Positions 7,781-15,095 of a DNA stretch of 19,576 bases are shown here, one piece after another. The stretch covers positions 1 to 19,576 of the forward strand of contig JAPLNJ010001008.1 in NCBI GenBank assembly GCA_026692885.1. The letters run 5' to 3'. The notes beneath the pieces are model-generated. The model had not been told where the DNA came from and ran no database searches. It was given only the letters and a program-made list of their open reading frames with translations. The first letter of the stretch is position 1, and every line of letters starts with the position of its first letter. This stretch comes from Planctomycetota bacterium (GTDB lineage Bacteria > Planctomycetota > Planctomycetia > Pirellulales > Pirellulaceae). The translations under genes were made by a program, and so were the position numbers.

Positions 7781-7996
7781 CGCGTCTATACCAACCCTGG
7801 GCTATGCGACGTAACCGCTTCGCGGTATTCCATTTCTGTCCGCGGTCCTGACCCGCCCCGTCATTATAGACGATACGGCATGTGCCTTGGACTTTCTGCA
7901 GCCGCAATCCAGAAAAACTTGTTCGCAGGCAATAGAGGCGGCAGGCTGGCGGGGATTTGTTCAAGACAGACGAGATTTGCGAGCGGCCAGGCCAGC
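7781..7996. other. Intergenic gap with candidate promoter for the DUF4175-like gene
   Basis: A TATAAT box is read on the minus strand at 7868-7863 with no good -35 hexamer at the usual distance. The gap also has a small ACCGC/GCGGT hairpin near 7815. No gene is seen. The box would place transcription of the DUF4175-like gene apart from gatB. Confidence 0.35.
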
Positions 7997-9475
7997 CTAC
8001 GGGATTTGCTCGATCAACTGCAGGCAGATCTGCTGTACCTGAGCGGGATTGGCGTTGGGGTTCCGCTTCTTGGCTTGCCCGATCAAGGCCCCAAGTGCTT
8101 TTTGCTTGCCTGCCTGCACCTCGGCCACGACCCGCGGATTGTCGGCCAGCAACTGCCGGCACAACGCGATCAATTCGGATTGATCGACGCGCTGGATGCC
8201 GAGCGTCTGCATGGCCGCGGCCGCCGACTTGTCCGAGGACAGCATTTCGGCAAACACGTCTTTGGCCCGCGAGTTGTCCAGGTCGCCCGCCTGCACAGCC
8301 CGCAGAAGTTCGGCCAAGGCCGCAGCCGGGATGGGGAACTGGTCAATCGTGATGCCGCGCTCGTTCAATGTCCGCAGCACTTCTTGCTGGGCCCAGTTGC
8401 TCGCCCGTCGACCATCGCCGCCGACTTCAGCGAGTTCGATGTAGTAGTCGACCAACCGGCGACCCTGATTGACCAGCACGTCCGCATCGTACCGATCGAG
8501 GCCGTAGGTGGTCTGCAGCCGTTGGCGCAGTGCGGCGGGCAGTTCACCGAGCGCCGCCCGCACCGCGTCGACTTCGACCGGCGCGACGACCACCGGTACG
8601 AGATCCGGGTCAGGGAAGTACCGGTAGTCGCTGGACTCCTCTTTCTGACGCTGCGGTCGTGTCACCTCGACTTGGTCGTCCCAACCGCGCGTCGTCTTGT
8701 GCCCGCCGGGGCCGCCCAGTTTGACGCCGGTTTCTTTCCAGACTTCGTATTGACGCCCGACTTCGTACACCAACGCCCGCTCGGCCGCCCGGAAGCTGTT
8801 CATGTTCTTGACTTCCACAATGGGCGTGGCGATCTTCCCGGCCGGTGTCTCGAGGTGCAAGTTGATGTTGGCGTCGACCCGCAAACTACCCTCCTGCATG
8901 TTGCAGTCGGAGACGCCCAGATATAGCAACAGCAGCCGCAATTCGTCCAGGTACGCCCGCGCCTCCGGCGGCGAACGCAAATCGGGTTCGCTGACGATCT
9001 CCAACAGCGGCGTGCCGGTGCGGTTCAGGTCGATGCGGCTGTCCGCCTTCCCCGCCACTTCATCGTGCATGCTCTTCCCAGCGTCTTCCTCCAGGTGGGC
9101 GCGAATCAGGCCGACACGTTTCGGGGCAAACGTGTGCTGGGGATCGCTGATCTCCAAGTACCCGTTGCGAGACATGGGCAGATCAAATTGGCTGATCTGG
9201 TAAGCTTTGGGCAGATCAGGATAGTAGTACTGCTTGCGATCCCACTTGGTGAAGGAGGGGATTTCGCAGTGCAGCGCCACCGCGGCTTTCAGTGCCAGGC
9301 GGAACGCCTCGCGGTTCATCACCGGCAGGGCGCCGGGCAGGCCGCTGCACACCGGGCAGGTCTGCGTGTTGGGGGCTGCGCCGAACTTGGTGCTACAGCG
9401 GCAGAACAACTTGCTCTGCGTCAGCAGTTGCACGTGGACTTCCAGGCCGATGATGATTTCGTAAGGTGCGGTCAT
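7997..9475 (-). CDS. gatB: Asp-tRNA(Asn)/Glu-tRNA(Gln) amidotransferase subunit B
   Basis: GatB binds mischarged Glu-tRNA(Gln) or Asp-tRNA(Asn), phosphorylates the carboxylate and uses ammonia delivered from GatA to form the amide. The 492-residue protein starts YEIIIGLEVHVQL, the family signature, and keeps the four zinc-site cysteines (C25, C27, C40, C43). The motif KWDRKQYYYPDLPKAYQISQ follows, then the helical YqeY-like tRNA-binding tail to the end (ALGALIGQAKKRNPNANPAQ). Length is normal. The start has no Shine-Dalgarno sequence; the bases just upstream are heptameric tandem repeats. It is separated from gatA by 188 bases rather than overlapping it. It lies in the gatC-gatA-gatB order, in the same direction as rpmB. 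Confidence 0.96.
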   Translation of the reverse strand: MTAPYEIIIGLEVHVQLLTQSKLFCRCSTKFGAAPNTQTCPVCSGLPGALPVMNREAFRLALKAAVALHCEIPSFTKWDRKQYYYPDLPKAYQISQFDLPMSRNGYLEISDPQHTFAPKRVGLIRAHLEEDAGKSMHDEVAGKADSRIDLNRTGTPLLEIVSEPDLRSPPEARAYLDELRLLLLYLGVSDCNMQEGSLRVDANINLHLETPAGKIATPIVEVKNMNSFRAAERALVYEVGRQYEVWKETGVKLGGPGGHKTTRGWDDQVEVTRPQRQKEESSDYRYFPDPDLVPVVVAPVEVDAVRAALGELPAALRQRLQTTYGLDRYDADVLVNQGRRLVDYYIELAEVGGDGRRASNWAQQEVLRTLNERGITIDQFPIPAAALAELLRAVQAGDLDNSRAKDVFAEMLSSDKSAAAAMQTLGIQRVDQSELIALCRQLLADNPRVVAEVQAGKQKALGALIGQAKKRNPNANPAQVQQICLQLIEQIP

Positions 9476-9479
9476 AGGG

Positions 9480-9507
9480 AAGGATGAAGGACGAAGGATG
9501 AAGGATG
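9480..9507. repeat. Heptanucleotide tandem repeat upstream of gatB
   Basis: Four units of AAGGAYG (AAGGATG, AAGGACG, AAGGATG, AAGGATG) occupy 9480-9507, starting four bases beyond the gatB start codon. On the gatB strand they read CATCCTT/CGTCCTT. They are inverted relative to the second heptamer tract at 9627-9666. Confidence 0.85.
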
Positions 9508-9626
9508 AAATTCAAGGGCGAGGGATCGCTGAACGAGCTGCTGATTCGTACTTAGGGCCGTGAAAGGAACAACTGTCGGATTGTGAATGTGGAACACGTT
9601 TCCTACGTGCCCCTCCTACTTTTCGT

Positions 9627-9666
9627 CCTTATTCCTTATTCCTTCGTCCTTCGTCCTTCGTCCTTA
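9627..9666. repeat. Heptanucleotide tandem repeat at the 3' end of gatA
   Basis: Five heptamers (CCTTATT twice, CCTTCGT three times) and the start of a sixth run into the TAA stop codon of gatA (complement of 9664-9666). Read on the gatA strand they are AAGGACG/AAGGAAT units. They could pair with the tract at 9480-9507 in the gatA-gatB transcript. Confidence 0.85.
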
Positions 9667-11202
9667 CATCGCCGGTCGGCGCGTGTGCCAGTCGGTCGCC
9701 TGCTGAAACATGTATGCGGCTCGAAGTAAACGTTCTTCCGCCAGCGGAGGCGCGTGCAATTGCAGTCCGATCGGCAAGCCGGAACGGGTGGTGCCGCAGG
9801 GGATCGAGATCCCGGCGATGCCCGCAAGGTTGGCACTGACGGTGTACAGATCGCCCAGGTACATGGCCAACGGATCGTCGGTCTTCTCGCCGAGCTTGTA
9901 CGGCGGGGTCGGCGTCACGGGGCCGACAATCACATCCACTTCCCGAAACGCTTGATCGAAATCCTGGCGGATCAATCGGCGGACCTTGAGGGCCTTTAGG
10001 TAATAGGCGTCGTAGTAGCCGGCGCTCAAAGCGTACGTGCCCAACATGATTCGGCGTTTGACTTCGGGCCCGAACCCCTCGGCGCGGGTCTGGCGGTACA
10101 GACGCACCAGCGGACTATCCAGATCGTCCAAGCCCTTTTGGTTTCGAGCCGTCTCGAGCGATTGGCGCTCTGCTCCCAACTCGGCCAACATGGTCTGCTC
10201 GTTAGTGCGGTAGCCGTAGTGCACGCCGTCGTAGCGGGCCAAGTTGCTCGACGCCTCGCAAGGTGCGATGATGTAATACGTGGCGACCGCGTACTGGCTG
10301 TGCGGCAGAGACAGTTCTTTCACGTGGGCGCCAAGCGACTTGTAGACCTTGATTGCCTCGTGCACCGCCTGATCAATCTCCGGATCCAATCCTGCACCGA
10401 AGTGCTCGCGGACCAGACCCACGGTCAGCTGTTCCAGCGGCTGACGCACGGTGCCGACATAGTCCGGTACTGGAACGTTGGCCGAGGTCGAGTCCAGCGG
10501 ATCGTAGCCCGCCAGAACCTCCAGCAACAACGCGGCGTCTTCGACCGTGCGCGCCAACGGCCCGATTTGATCCAGGCTGCTGGCGAAGGCCACCAACACG
10601 TACCGGCTGACGCGGCCATACGTCGGCTTCAAACCGGTCACGCCGCAAAACGCAGCGGGCTGCCGGATGGACCCGCCGGTATCGCTGCCCACGGCCAGCG
10701 GTGCCATCGCCGCCGCCACGCAGGCGGCCGACCCGCCGCTGGAGCCCCCCGGAACACGTTCCAGATCCCAGGGATTGTGTGTCGGATGGAAGGCCGAATT
10801 CTCGGTGGTGCCACCCATCGCGAACTCGTCCAGATTGGTCTTGCCGAGCAGGACGGCGTCAGCCGCCGTCAGCCGCGCGATCACGGTGGCATCGTACGGC
10901 GGCACGAAATGTTCCAACATCCGAGAGGCACAGGTCGTGACTTCACCGCGGGTACAGATCACGTCCTTGACGGCCACCGGCAAACCTGCCAAGCGGCCGA
11001 GCTGCTCGCCTGCCTGCCGCCGCCGGTCGATGTCACGGGCGCGGTCGAGGGCCGCTTCAGGATGCACTCGCAAAAAGGCACGAACGGCCCCATCGTGACG
11101 CTGGATGCGGTCCAGGTAGGCGGTCGTGAGTTCGACCGACGACAACCTGCCCGATGCCAGATCACGCAGCAGTTCGACGGCGGTGAGATCGGTGAGTGAC
11201 AT
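9664..11202 (-). CDS. gatA: Asp-tRNA(Asn)/Glu-tRNA(Gln) amidotransferase subunit A
   Basis: GatA is the glutaminase subunit of the amidotransferase and releases ammonia for GatB. The start at 11202 (MSLTDLTAVELL) is chosen because it follows the gatC stop by five bases; an upstream in-frame start at 11241 would overlap gatC and adds an atypical leader. The 512-residue protein has the amidase signature GGSSGGSAA and the catalytic Ser-cisSer-Lys set at Lys79 (VAVKDV), Ser154 and Ser178 (GSDTGGSIRQPA). These numbers agree with well-studied GatA proteins. The tight spacing rpmB-gatC-gatA indicates cotranscription. The stop codon sits at the edge of a heptamer repeat tract. Confidence 0.96.
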   Translation of the reverse strand: MSLTDLTAVELLRDLASGRLSSVELTTAYLDRIQRHDGAVRAFLRVHPEAALDRARDIDRRRQAGEQLGRLAGLPVAVKDVICTRGEVTTCASRMLEHFVPPYDATVIARLTAADAVLLGKTNLDEFAMGGTTENSAFHPTHNPWDLERVPGGSSGGSAACVAAAMAPLAVGSDTGGSIRQPAAFCGVTGLKPTYGRVSRYVLVAFASSLDQIGPLARTVEDAALLLEVLAGYDPLDSTSANVPVPDYVGTVRQPLEQLTVGLVREHFGAGLDPEIDQAVHEAIKVYKSLGAHVKELSLPHSQYAVATYYIIAPCEASSNLARYDGVHYGYRTNEQTMLAELGAERQSLETARNQKGLDDLDSPLVRLYRQTRAEGFGPEVKRRIMLGTYALSAGYYDAYYLKALKVRRLIRQDFDQAFREVDVIVGPVTPTPPYKLGEKTDDPLAMYLGDLYTVSANLAGIAGISIPCGTTRSGLPIGLQLHAPPLAEERLLRAAYMFQQATDWHTRRPAM

Positions 11203-11207
11203 GCGAT

Positions 11208-11498
11208 TCACTCGCCCAACACGGCCGGCACGCGGTAGCACTCCGCATCGCGTTTTGGCGCGTTGGACAAGGCCAGTTCACGATCGAGGCTAGGGCGTGC
11301 CTGATCATCGGCAAAAACGTTGTGCATTTCCACCGCGTGCGCCATCGGCGTCACGTGTTCGGTGTTCAATTCGGCAAACTGCTCGACGTAGGCCACGACC
11401 TGGCCCAACTGGCTGGTCATCACGTCCAGTTCTTCCTCGCTCAACCGCAGTCGGCCCAGCAGCGATACCTTGGCGACTTCTGCACGCGTGAGACTCAT
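11208..11498 (-). CDS. gatC: Asp-tRNA(Asn)/Glu-tRNA(Gln) amidotransferase subunit C
   Basis: GatC is the small scaffold that wraps around the GatA-GatB interface. The 96-residue protein has the expected N-terminal helices (LTRAEVAKVSLLGRL, then EELDVMTSQLGQVVAYVEQF). It continues with the conserved turn TEHVTPMAH and an acidic Asp/Pro-containing tail. Length is normal. It starts six bases after the rpmB stop and ends five bases before gatA. Confidence 0.93.
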   Translation of the reverse strand: MSLTRAEVAKVSLLGRLRLSEEELDVMTSQLGQVVAYVEQFAELNTEHVTPMAHAVEMHNVFADDQARPSLDRELALSNAPKRDAECYRVPAVLGE

Positions 11499-11504
11499 CG
11501 ACCG

Positions 11505-11771
11505 TTAGGCCTTCTTCGGCAGTCGGAAAGGCTTGTTCTTAACGACCTTACGCACTGCGCCGCCACGGATGCATTGGGCACAAACCTTCATCGTCTTGTG
11601 CGTGCCGTTCTCCGTGACGATCTTGACGCACTGCAGATTTGCTCGGAACTGCCGTCGGGAAATGCCGGTAACCTTGGTACCCACACCACCCAAGTACTTG
11701 GCTTTACCACGGGTTTCGATTTGGTTGCCCATTTGCGAATGCTTGCCACAAACTTCACATGCGCGTGCCAT
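11505..11771 (-). CDS. rpmB: 50S ribosomal protein bL28
   Basis: This basic 88-residue protein belongs to the large ribosomal subunit. It opens MARACEVCGK and has two CxxC pairs (Cys5/Cys8 and Cys64/Cys67) that mark the zinc-binding form of bL28, with the conserved SRRQFRANLQ segment between them. The start at 11771 is chosen over an upstream in-frame ATG at 11846. It matches the family N-terminus and has GAGGA at 11784-11780, about eight bases before the ATG. It is the first gene of a probable rpmB-gatC-gatA transcript, possibly driven by the promoter at 11885-11912. Confidence 0.95.
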   Translation of the reverse strand: MARACEVCGKHSQMGNQIETRGKAKYLGGVGTKVTGISRRQFRANLQCVKIVTENGTHKTMKVCAQCIRGGAVRKVVKNKPFRLPKKA

Positions 11772-11884
11772 CAAATTTTCCTCAAAGACGTTCCAAAATC
11801 GTGAACTGCTGCTGGCTGGTCTAGTTATACCGCACCCGGCGGACATGGACTCGTTTAGCTACGAACTGGCTAGCAAAGGGAATA

Positions 11885-11912
11885 AGTATAGCGGTCGTCA
11901 CGGGATCTGCAA
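11885..11912 (-). promoter_or_regulatory. Candidate promoter of rpmB-gatC-gatA
   Basis: On the minus strand TTGCAG (11912-11907) and TATACT (11890-11885) are spaced by 16 bases, about 110 bases upstream of the rpmB start. Both boxes are near the sigma-70 consensus. No other good candidate was seen in the gap 11772-11973. Confidence 0.45.
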
Positions 11913-11973
11913 CCGCAAACAGAACCCATCCGCTCGCCCTATTAAGTCCTGCGCAGTTAATGGCACGTCGAGC

Positions 11974-12038
11974 TGGGAGGGCGAGGCTCCTGCCGAGCCG
12001 TGGGCCGCGTCCGGCTCGGCAGGAGCCTCGCCCTCCCA
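11974..12038. repeat. Long perfect palindrome downstream of the LarA-family gene
   Basis: Arms 11974-12000 and 12012-12038 are perfect 27-base inverted copies (GGGAGGGCGAGGCTCCTGCC onwards) around an 11-base loop. The hairpin lies 20 bases beyond the stop of the LarA-family gene and could act as its terminator in either direction. I recall similar palindromes being widespread in Pirellulales, which was not checked. Confidence 0.85.
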
Positions 12039-12058
12039 TTCCATTGGCAACCTAGGAG

Positions 12059-13336
12059 TCAATAAGCCGCCACCTTGGCCATGACGTACGGCCCCTTCGG
12101 GATAACAGCAATCTTGGCGTTCTCGCCGTACTCGGCCAGCGCGTCGGCCACCGCCGCCTCGACGCTGGGAGCAGCTTCGACAAACAGTTGCTGCAGGGTT
12201 TCCGGCGGTAGGCCGTCGGTGATCACCTTGACTTTCGCCTTGCGGCGGACCTTGGCCAGTTCCTCCAACTGCCACTGATCCATCACGAAGTAATTACCGC
12301 TGAACAGCCGCGAGCAGAATTCATCCAGGCTGGCGTTATCGCGAAACAGGCTCTGGAACGACGGGCTGCCGATGCCTTCCGACAAACCGGCGGCCAGGAT
12401 GATTGTGCCACCTGGCTTGATGATCGGCAGCGCGCCCACCAGACCCTTCACGGACTGGTAAAACGTGGTGTCCAAGGGATATCCGGCGGAACTGGTGACC
12501 ACAATATCGACCGGTTCGGGAACTGTGTCGGTGACGATATCACGCACAAAAGCACAGCCCTGCAGGAAAGCCTGCTCCATGTCCCCTGCGACAAACTTCA
12601 GCGGTCGGCGTTTGTCGTCGATCACCACGTTGGCGATGAAATCACAGCCGACATGCTTGGCAATCCAGGTGTTTTCCTCATGCACCGGGTTGCCGTCCAG
12701 GATCCCACAGTCGGCGTTGGGGTGTTCCAAGAAAGCCGGGCTGTGCCACACTTGGATCGTTTCCAAAGCGGCGATGCCTGGGCAGATCAGCTTGCGTCCG
12801 CCGGAATAGCCGGCCATGAAATGCGGCTCGATCAGGCCGACGGCGATCTTCAGATCGGCGTACACGTACCGCGAGTCGATCCAGATGGGCACCCCGCGGG
12901 GGCTGTCGCCCAGGTAGGCGTGGTGGTCGCGGCGCGTGCCAAAATGGTTTTCGACGCGGTAATTCTCGGCAATCTCACGGCCCACAATCTCCACCAACTC
13001 CTCGCCTTCGTTAGGACGATGCAGTCCGGTGGCGATCAGGATGGAGATGTCATCTCGTGCGATCCCGGCGGCCTCCAGGGTCCGAAGCATTGGCCGCAGG
13101 ATCATTTCATTGGGCACCGGACGAGTGATATCGCAAATCACGATACAGGCATCGCGGCGGTTTTGGGCGAGTTGAGCCAGCGGCGGCGTGCCCGTGGGGT
13201 GAGCCAAGACCTGCCGCACCGCCGCCGACGGATCGGCGATCGGCGCCGCCGTTTGGTAGGACAAGGTCCGCACCACCGCCTTGTCCGGCAACTCCACATC
13301 CAGTCCGGTTCGACCGTATTCCAGGCGCACACGCAT
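12059..13336 (-). CDS. LarA-family (nickel-pincer lactate racemase-like) protein
   Basis: The 425-residue protein has the LarA-family signature DITRPVPN (69-76), ATGLHRPN (102-109) and [19 protein letters not shown] (170-188). The residues expected for the nickel-pincer nucleotide enzyme are present: His106 and His172 as catalytic histidines, Lys182 for cofactor attachment, and His198 (VWHSP) as the likely nickel ligand. Founding members racemise lactate; others in the family act on different 2-hydroxy acids, so the substrate is open. The cofactor-making LarB, LarC and LarE are not in the window. The start at 13336 lacks a ribosome site. The gene lies 81 bases downstream of the small basic protein in the same direction and may share its promoter. 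Confidence 0.88.
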   Translation of the reverse strand: MRVRLEYGRTGLDVELPDKAVVRTLSYQTAAPIADPSAAVRQVLAHPTGTPPLAQLAQNRRDACIVICDITRPVPNEMILRPMLRTLEAAGIARDDISILIATGLHRPNEGEELVEIVGREIAENYRVENHFGTRRDHHAYLGDSPRGVPIWIDSRYVYADLKIAVGLIEPHFMAGYSGGRKLICPGIAALETIQVWHSPAFLEHPNADCGILDGNPVHEENTWIAKHVGCDFIANVVIDDKRRPLKFVAGDMEQAFLQGCAFVRDIVTDTVPEPVDIVVTSSAGYPLDTTFYQSVKGLVGALPIIKPGGTIILAAGLSEGIGSPSFQSLFRDNASLDEFCSRLFSGNYFVMDQWQLEELAKVRRKAKVKVITDGLPPETLQQLFVEAAPSVEAAVADALAEYGENAKIAVIPKGPYVMAKVAAY

Positions 13337-13417
13337 GGCTGCCGGCTCGCAGAGGAGGAAGCATTCGGGAGATATTCACCCGCGGCGCAGTGGTCCGCAT
13401 CACCAGCGCTGGCGAAC

Positions 13418-13687
13418 CTACTTCGCCGGCTTCCCGGATTTCGCGGGCTTCGCGGATTTCGCGGGAGCAGCGACCACTTCGGCAGCGGCTTCACCCTCTT
13501 CCTTCTTGGCCTTCTTCTTCTTTTTCAACGCGACCTTGACCACGCGGACTTTGGGCAGCCCCAGGACATGGTCGCCGTCTTTCCAGGCTTCTGCTTCCTG
13601 CAGCTTCGTGATGCGCTCAGCGCGCGTCAATACGTTGCGGTTCTTGATACTGGTACTACTGACTTTCAGACTCTTATCAAGCGTCAT
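13418..13687 (-). CDS. PVC-group small basic protein
   Basis: This 89-residue protein starts [20 protein letters not shown] and continues [12 protein letters not shown] and [11 protein letters not shown], the conserved core of the short basic protein found across Planctomycetes, Verrucomicrobia and Chlamydiae. The second half is a Lys/Ala/Glu-rich tail with KKKKKAKK and AKPAK repeats, expected to bind nucleic acid or the ribosome. The function is not established; an RNA- or ribosome-related role is inference from charge and conservation. A good promoter lies upstream (13749-13777). The ribosome site is weak. Confidence 0.88.
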   Translation of the reverse strand: MTLDKSLKVSSTSIKNRNVLTRAERITKLQEAEAWKDGDHVLGLPKVRVVKVALKKKKKAKKEEGEAAAEVVAAPAKSAKPAKSGKPAK

Positions 13688-13748
13688 CTTCTAACCTGTC
13701 GTACTACGGAAACGGAACATGAATTTGCTCGCCGCTGCAGAACGCGAC

Positions 13749-13777
13749 AGTATAAGCGTGCGCGAACTGGGACACAA
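13749..13777 (-). promoter_or_regulatory. Promoter of the small basic protein gene
   Basis: On the minus strand TTGTGT (13777-13772) and TATACT (13754-13749) are separated by exactly 17 bases. The predicted start of transcription lies about 55 bases before the ATG at 13687. It is divergent from the trxB promoter. Confidence 0.55.
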
Positions 13778-13797
13778 CCGCGGATGCGCAGCAACCG

Positions 13798-13825
13798 TAG
13801 ACGGCGGACAGGGATGCCCTATAAT
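13798..13825 (+). promoter_or_regulatory. Candidate promoter of trxB
   Basis: A perfect TATAAT at 13820-13825 is preceded, after 16 bases, by TAGACG (13798-13803), a four-of-six match to the -35 consensus. It would give a leader of about 90 bases before the trxB GTG, most of it taken up by the palindrome at 13841-13903. Confidence 0.5.
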
Positions 13826-13840
13826 GGCCGATTCGCCCCC

Positions 13841-13903
13841 GTAGGTCAGGCTTTCCAGCCTGACTCCCGAGTGACCGATATCGGGCTGGAAAGCCTGACC
13901 TAC
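13841..13903. repeat. Palindromic repeat within the trxB leader
   Basis: Arms 13841-13860 (GTAGGTCAGGCTTTCCAGCC) and 13884-13903 are perfect 20-base inverted copies around a 23-base loop. The hairpin lies between the TATAAT box and the AGGAG ribosome site (13912-13916), ending eight bases before the latter. It resembles a dispersed planctomycete palindrome. It may also affect trxB expression through leader structure. Confidence 0.85.
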
Positions 13904-13924
13904 ACCCTCACAGGAGAATTCCTC

Positions 13925-14983
13925 GTGCCGGAAAAAGTAGTTATCATCGGTAGCGGACCGGCTGGCTGGTCGGCCGCGATTTACGCCGCCCGAGCGAACT
14001 TGAAGCCGCTGCTGTTCGAAGGCACAATCAAGCCGGAGATGATGCCGTTGGGGCAGTTGGCTCTGACGACGGAAGTCGAGAACTACGCAGGTTTTCCGGC
14101 CGGAAACGTGCGGGCATTCATCGAGAGCGCTGTCGATCAAGACCGGCATTACAATCTGCCCCCAGCGCCTCGAGGACACGACAAAGATGGCCAACCCCAC
14201 TACGCCGTCCAGGGAGTGGAGTTGATGGAGTTGATGAAGCAGCAGGCCCTGAACTTCGGCACCCGCGTAGTCAGCGACGACATCGTCGATGTCGATTTCA
14301 CAGACCAGCCCCTGAGGGTGATCGCCGAGGCGAGCGGACCCGTCGAGACCCATACCGTGATTGTGGCCACCGGCGCCCGGGCGAACTATCTTGGGCTGCC
14401 CTCGGAAGACGCGTTCAAGAATCGCGGCGTCAGCGCTTGTGCCGTCTGCGACGGGGCTTTGCCGCGGTTTCGTAACAAACCGGTCGTCGTTGTCGGCGGT
14501 GGAGATTCCGCGATCGAGGAAGCTACCTATCTTACCGCGTTTGCGTCACGCGTGTACTTGGTGCACCGCCGAGATCAGTTGCGGGCCTCAAAAATCATGC
14601 AGCAACGGGCGTTGACCCACGAGAAGATCGAGGTGGTCTGGAACCACATCCCGGCGGAGGTCTTGGGCAATGACAAAGACGGCGTGACGGGCGTGCGTCT
14701 GAAAAACACCGTGGATGGTTCCCCGCGAGAGCTGGCCGCGGTTGGAATGTTCGTGGCGATCGGTCACACGCCGAACACGGCCTTCCTGAAGGGCCAACTG
14801 GAACTGAACGAGAAAGGCTATATTCGCTGGATCAAGTCCTTTCGCACTTTGACGAGCGTCGAAGCCGTGTTCGCGGCCGGAGACGTCGCCGACGATTACT
14901 ACCGGCAAGCAATCACCTCGGCCGGCACGGGTTGCATGGCCGCCCTGGACGCCGAACGTTATCTGGCCGAAAAAGGCGTGTAG
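13925..14983 (+). CDS. trxB: Thioredoxin reductase
   Basis: TrxB passes electrons from NADPH through FAD and a redox-active cysteine pair to thioredoxin. The GTG start at 13925 is set by AGGAG at 13912-13916 with an eight-base spacing; longer upstream frames run through the palindrome and another gene. The 352-residue protein has GSGPAG (9-14) for FAD, the active-site CAVC (172-175) and GGGDSA (191-196). HRRDQLRAS (214-222) fits NADPH rather than NADH use. The C-terminal AAGDV and a closing Ala/Gly-rich helix follow. It is about 30 residues longer than the usual enzyme because of an insertion around residues 65-97. A palindrome at 14994-15063 follows the gene. Confidence 0.95.
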   Translation: MPEKVVIIGSGPAGWSAAIYAARANLKPLLFEGTIKPEMMPLGQLALTTEVENYAGFPAGNVRAFIESAVDQDRHYNLPPAPRGHDKDGQPHYAVQGVELMELMKQQALNFGTRVVSDDIVDVDFTDQPLRVIAEASGPVETHTVIVATGARANYLGLPSEDAFKNRGVSACAVCDGALPRFRNKPVVVVGGGDSAIEEATYLTAFASRVYLVHRRDQLRASKIMQQRALTHEKIEVVWNHIPAEVLGNDKDGVTGVRLKNTVDGSPRELAAVGMFVAIGHTPNTAFLKGQLELNEKGYIRWIKSFRTLTSVEAVFAAGDVADDYYRQAITSAGTGCMAALDAERYLAEKGV

Positions 14984-14993
14984 ATCCCCGTAA

Positions 14994-15063
14994 CATGGCT
15001 CTCCAGAGCCGTGTAGTCTGTCGCGAAATCCCGATTGGATCTGCACGGCTCTGGAGATCCATG
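14994..15063. repeat. Palindromic repeat downstream of trxB
   Basis: Arms 14994-15013 (CATGGCTCTCCAGAGCCGTG) and 15044-15063 are inverted copies matching at 19 of 20 bases around a 30-base loop. It starts 11 bases after the trxB stop and lies before the ribosome site of the next gene. It may act as a terminator or processing site, without a U tract. Confidence 0.8.
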
Positions 15064-15095
15064 CTACTAAGATTTCGGATTGAGGAGCCCGCTCC

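Noticed and set aside
7442..8926. 494-codon plus-strand open frame
   Set aside because: It spans antisense of two real genes (DUF4175-like and gatB) and their gap, with no recognisable domain.
9480..9666. Heptamer tracts as a possible CRISPR array
   Set aside because: The units are seven bases with no spacers; they are simple tandem repeats.
11203..11241. Longer gatA start at 11241
   Set aside because: It would overlap gatC and adds a leader not typical of GatA; MSLTDL at 11202 fits the five-base gap and the catalytic residue numbering.
11772..11846. Longer rpmB start at 11846
   Set aside because: The bL28 N-terminus is MARACEVCGK, with a ribosome site directly before it.
12653..13924. Upstream extension of the trxB frame, giving a 776-residue fusion
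   Set aside because: The added part is antisense to the LarA-family and small basic protein genes; the AGGAG site and GTG at 13925 give the normal TrxB start.
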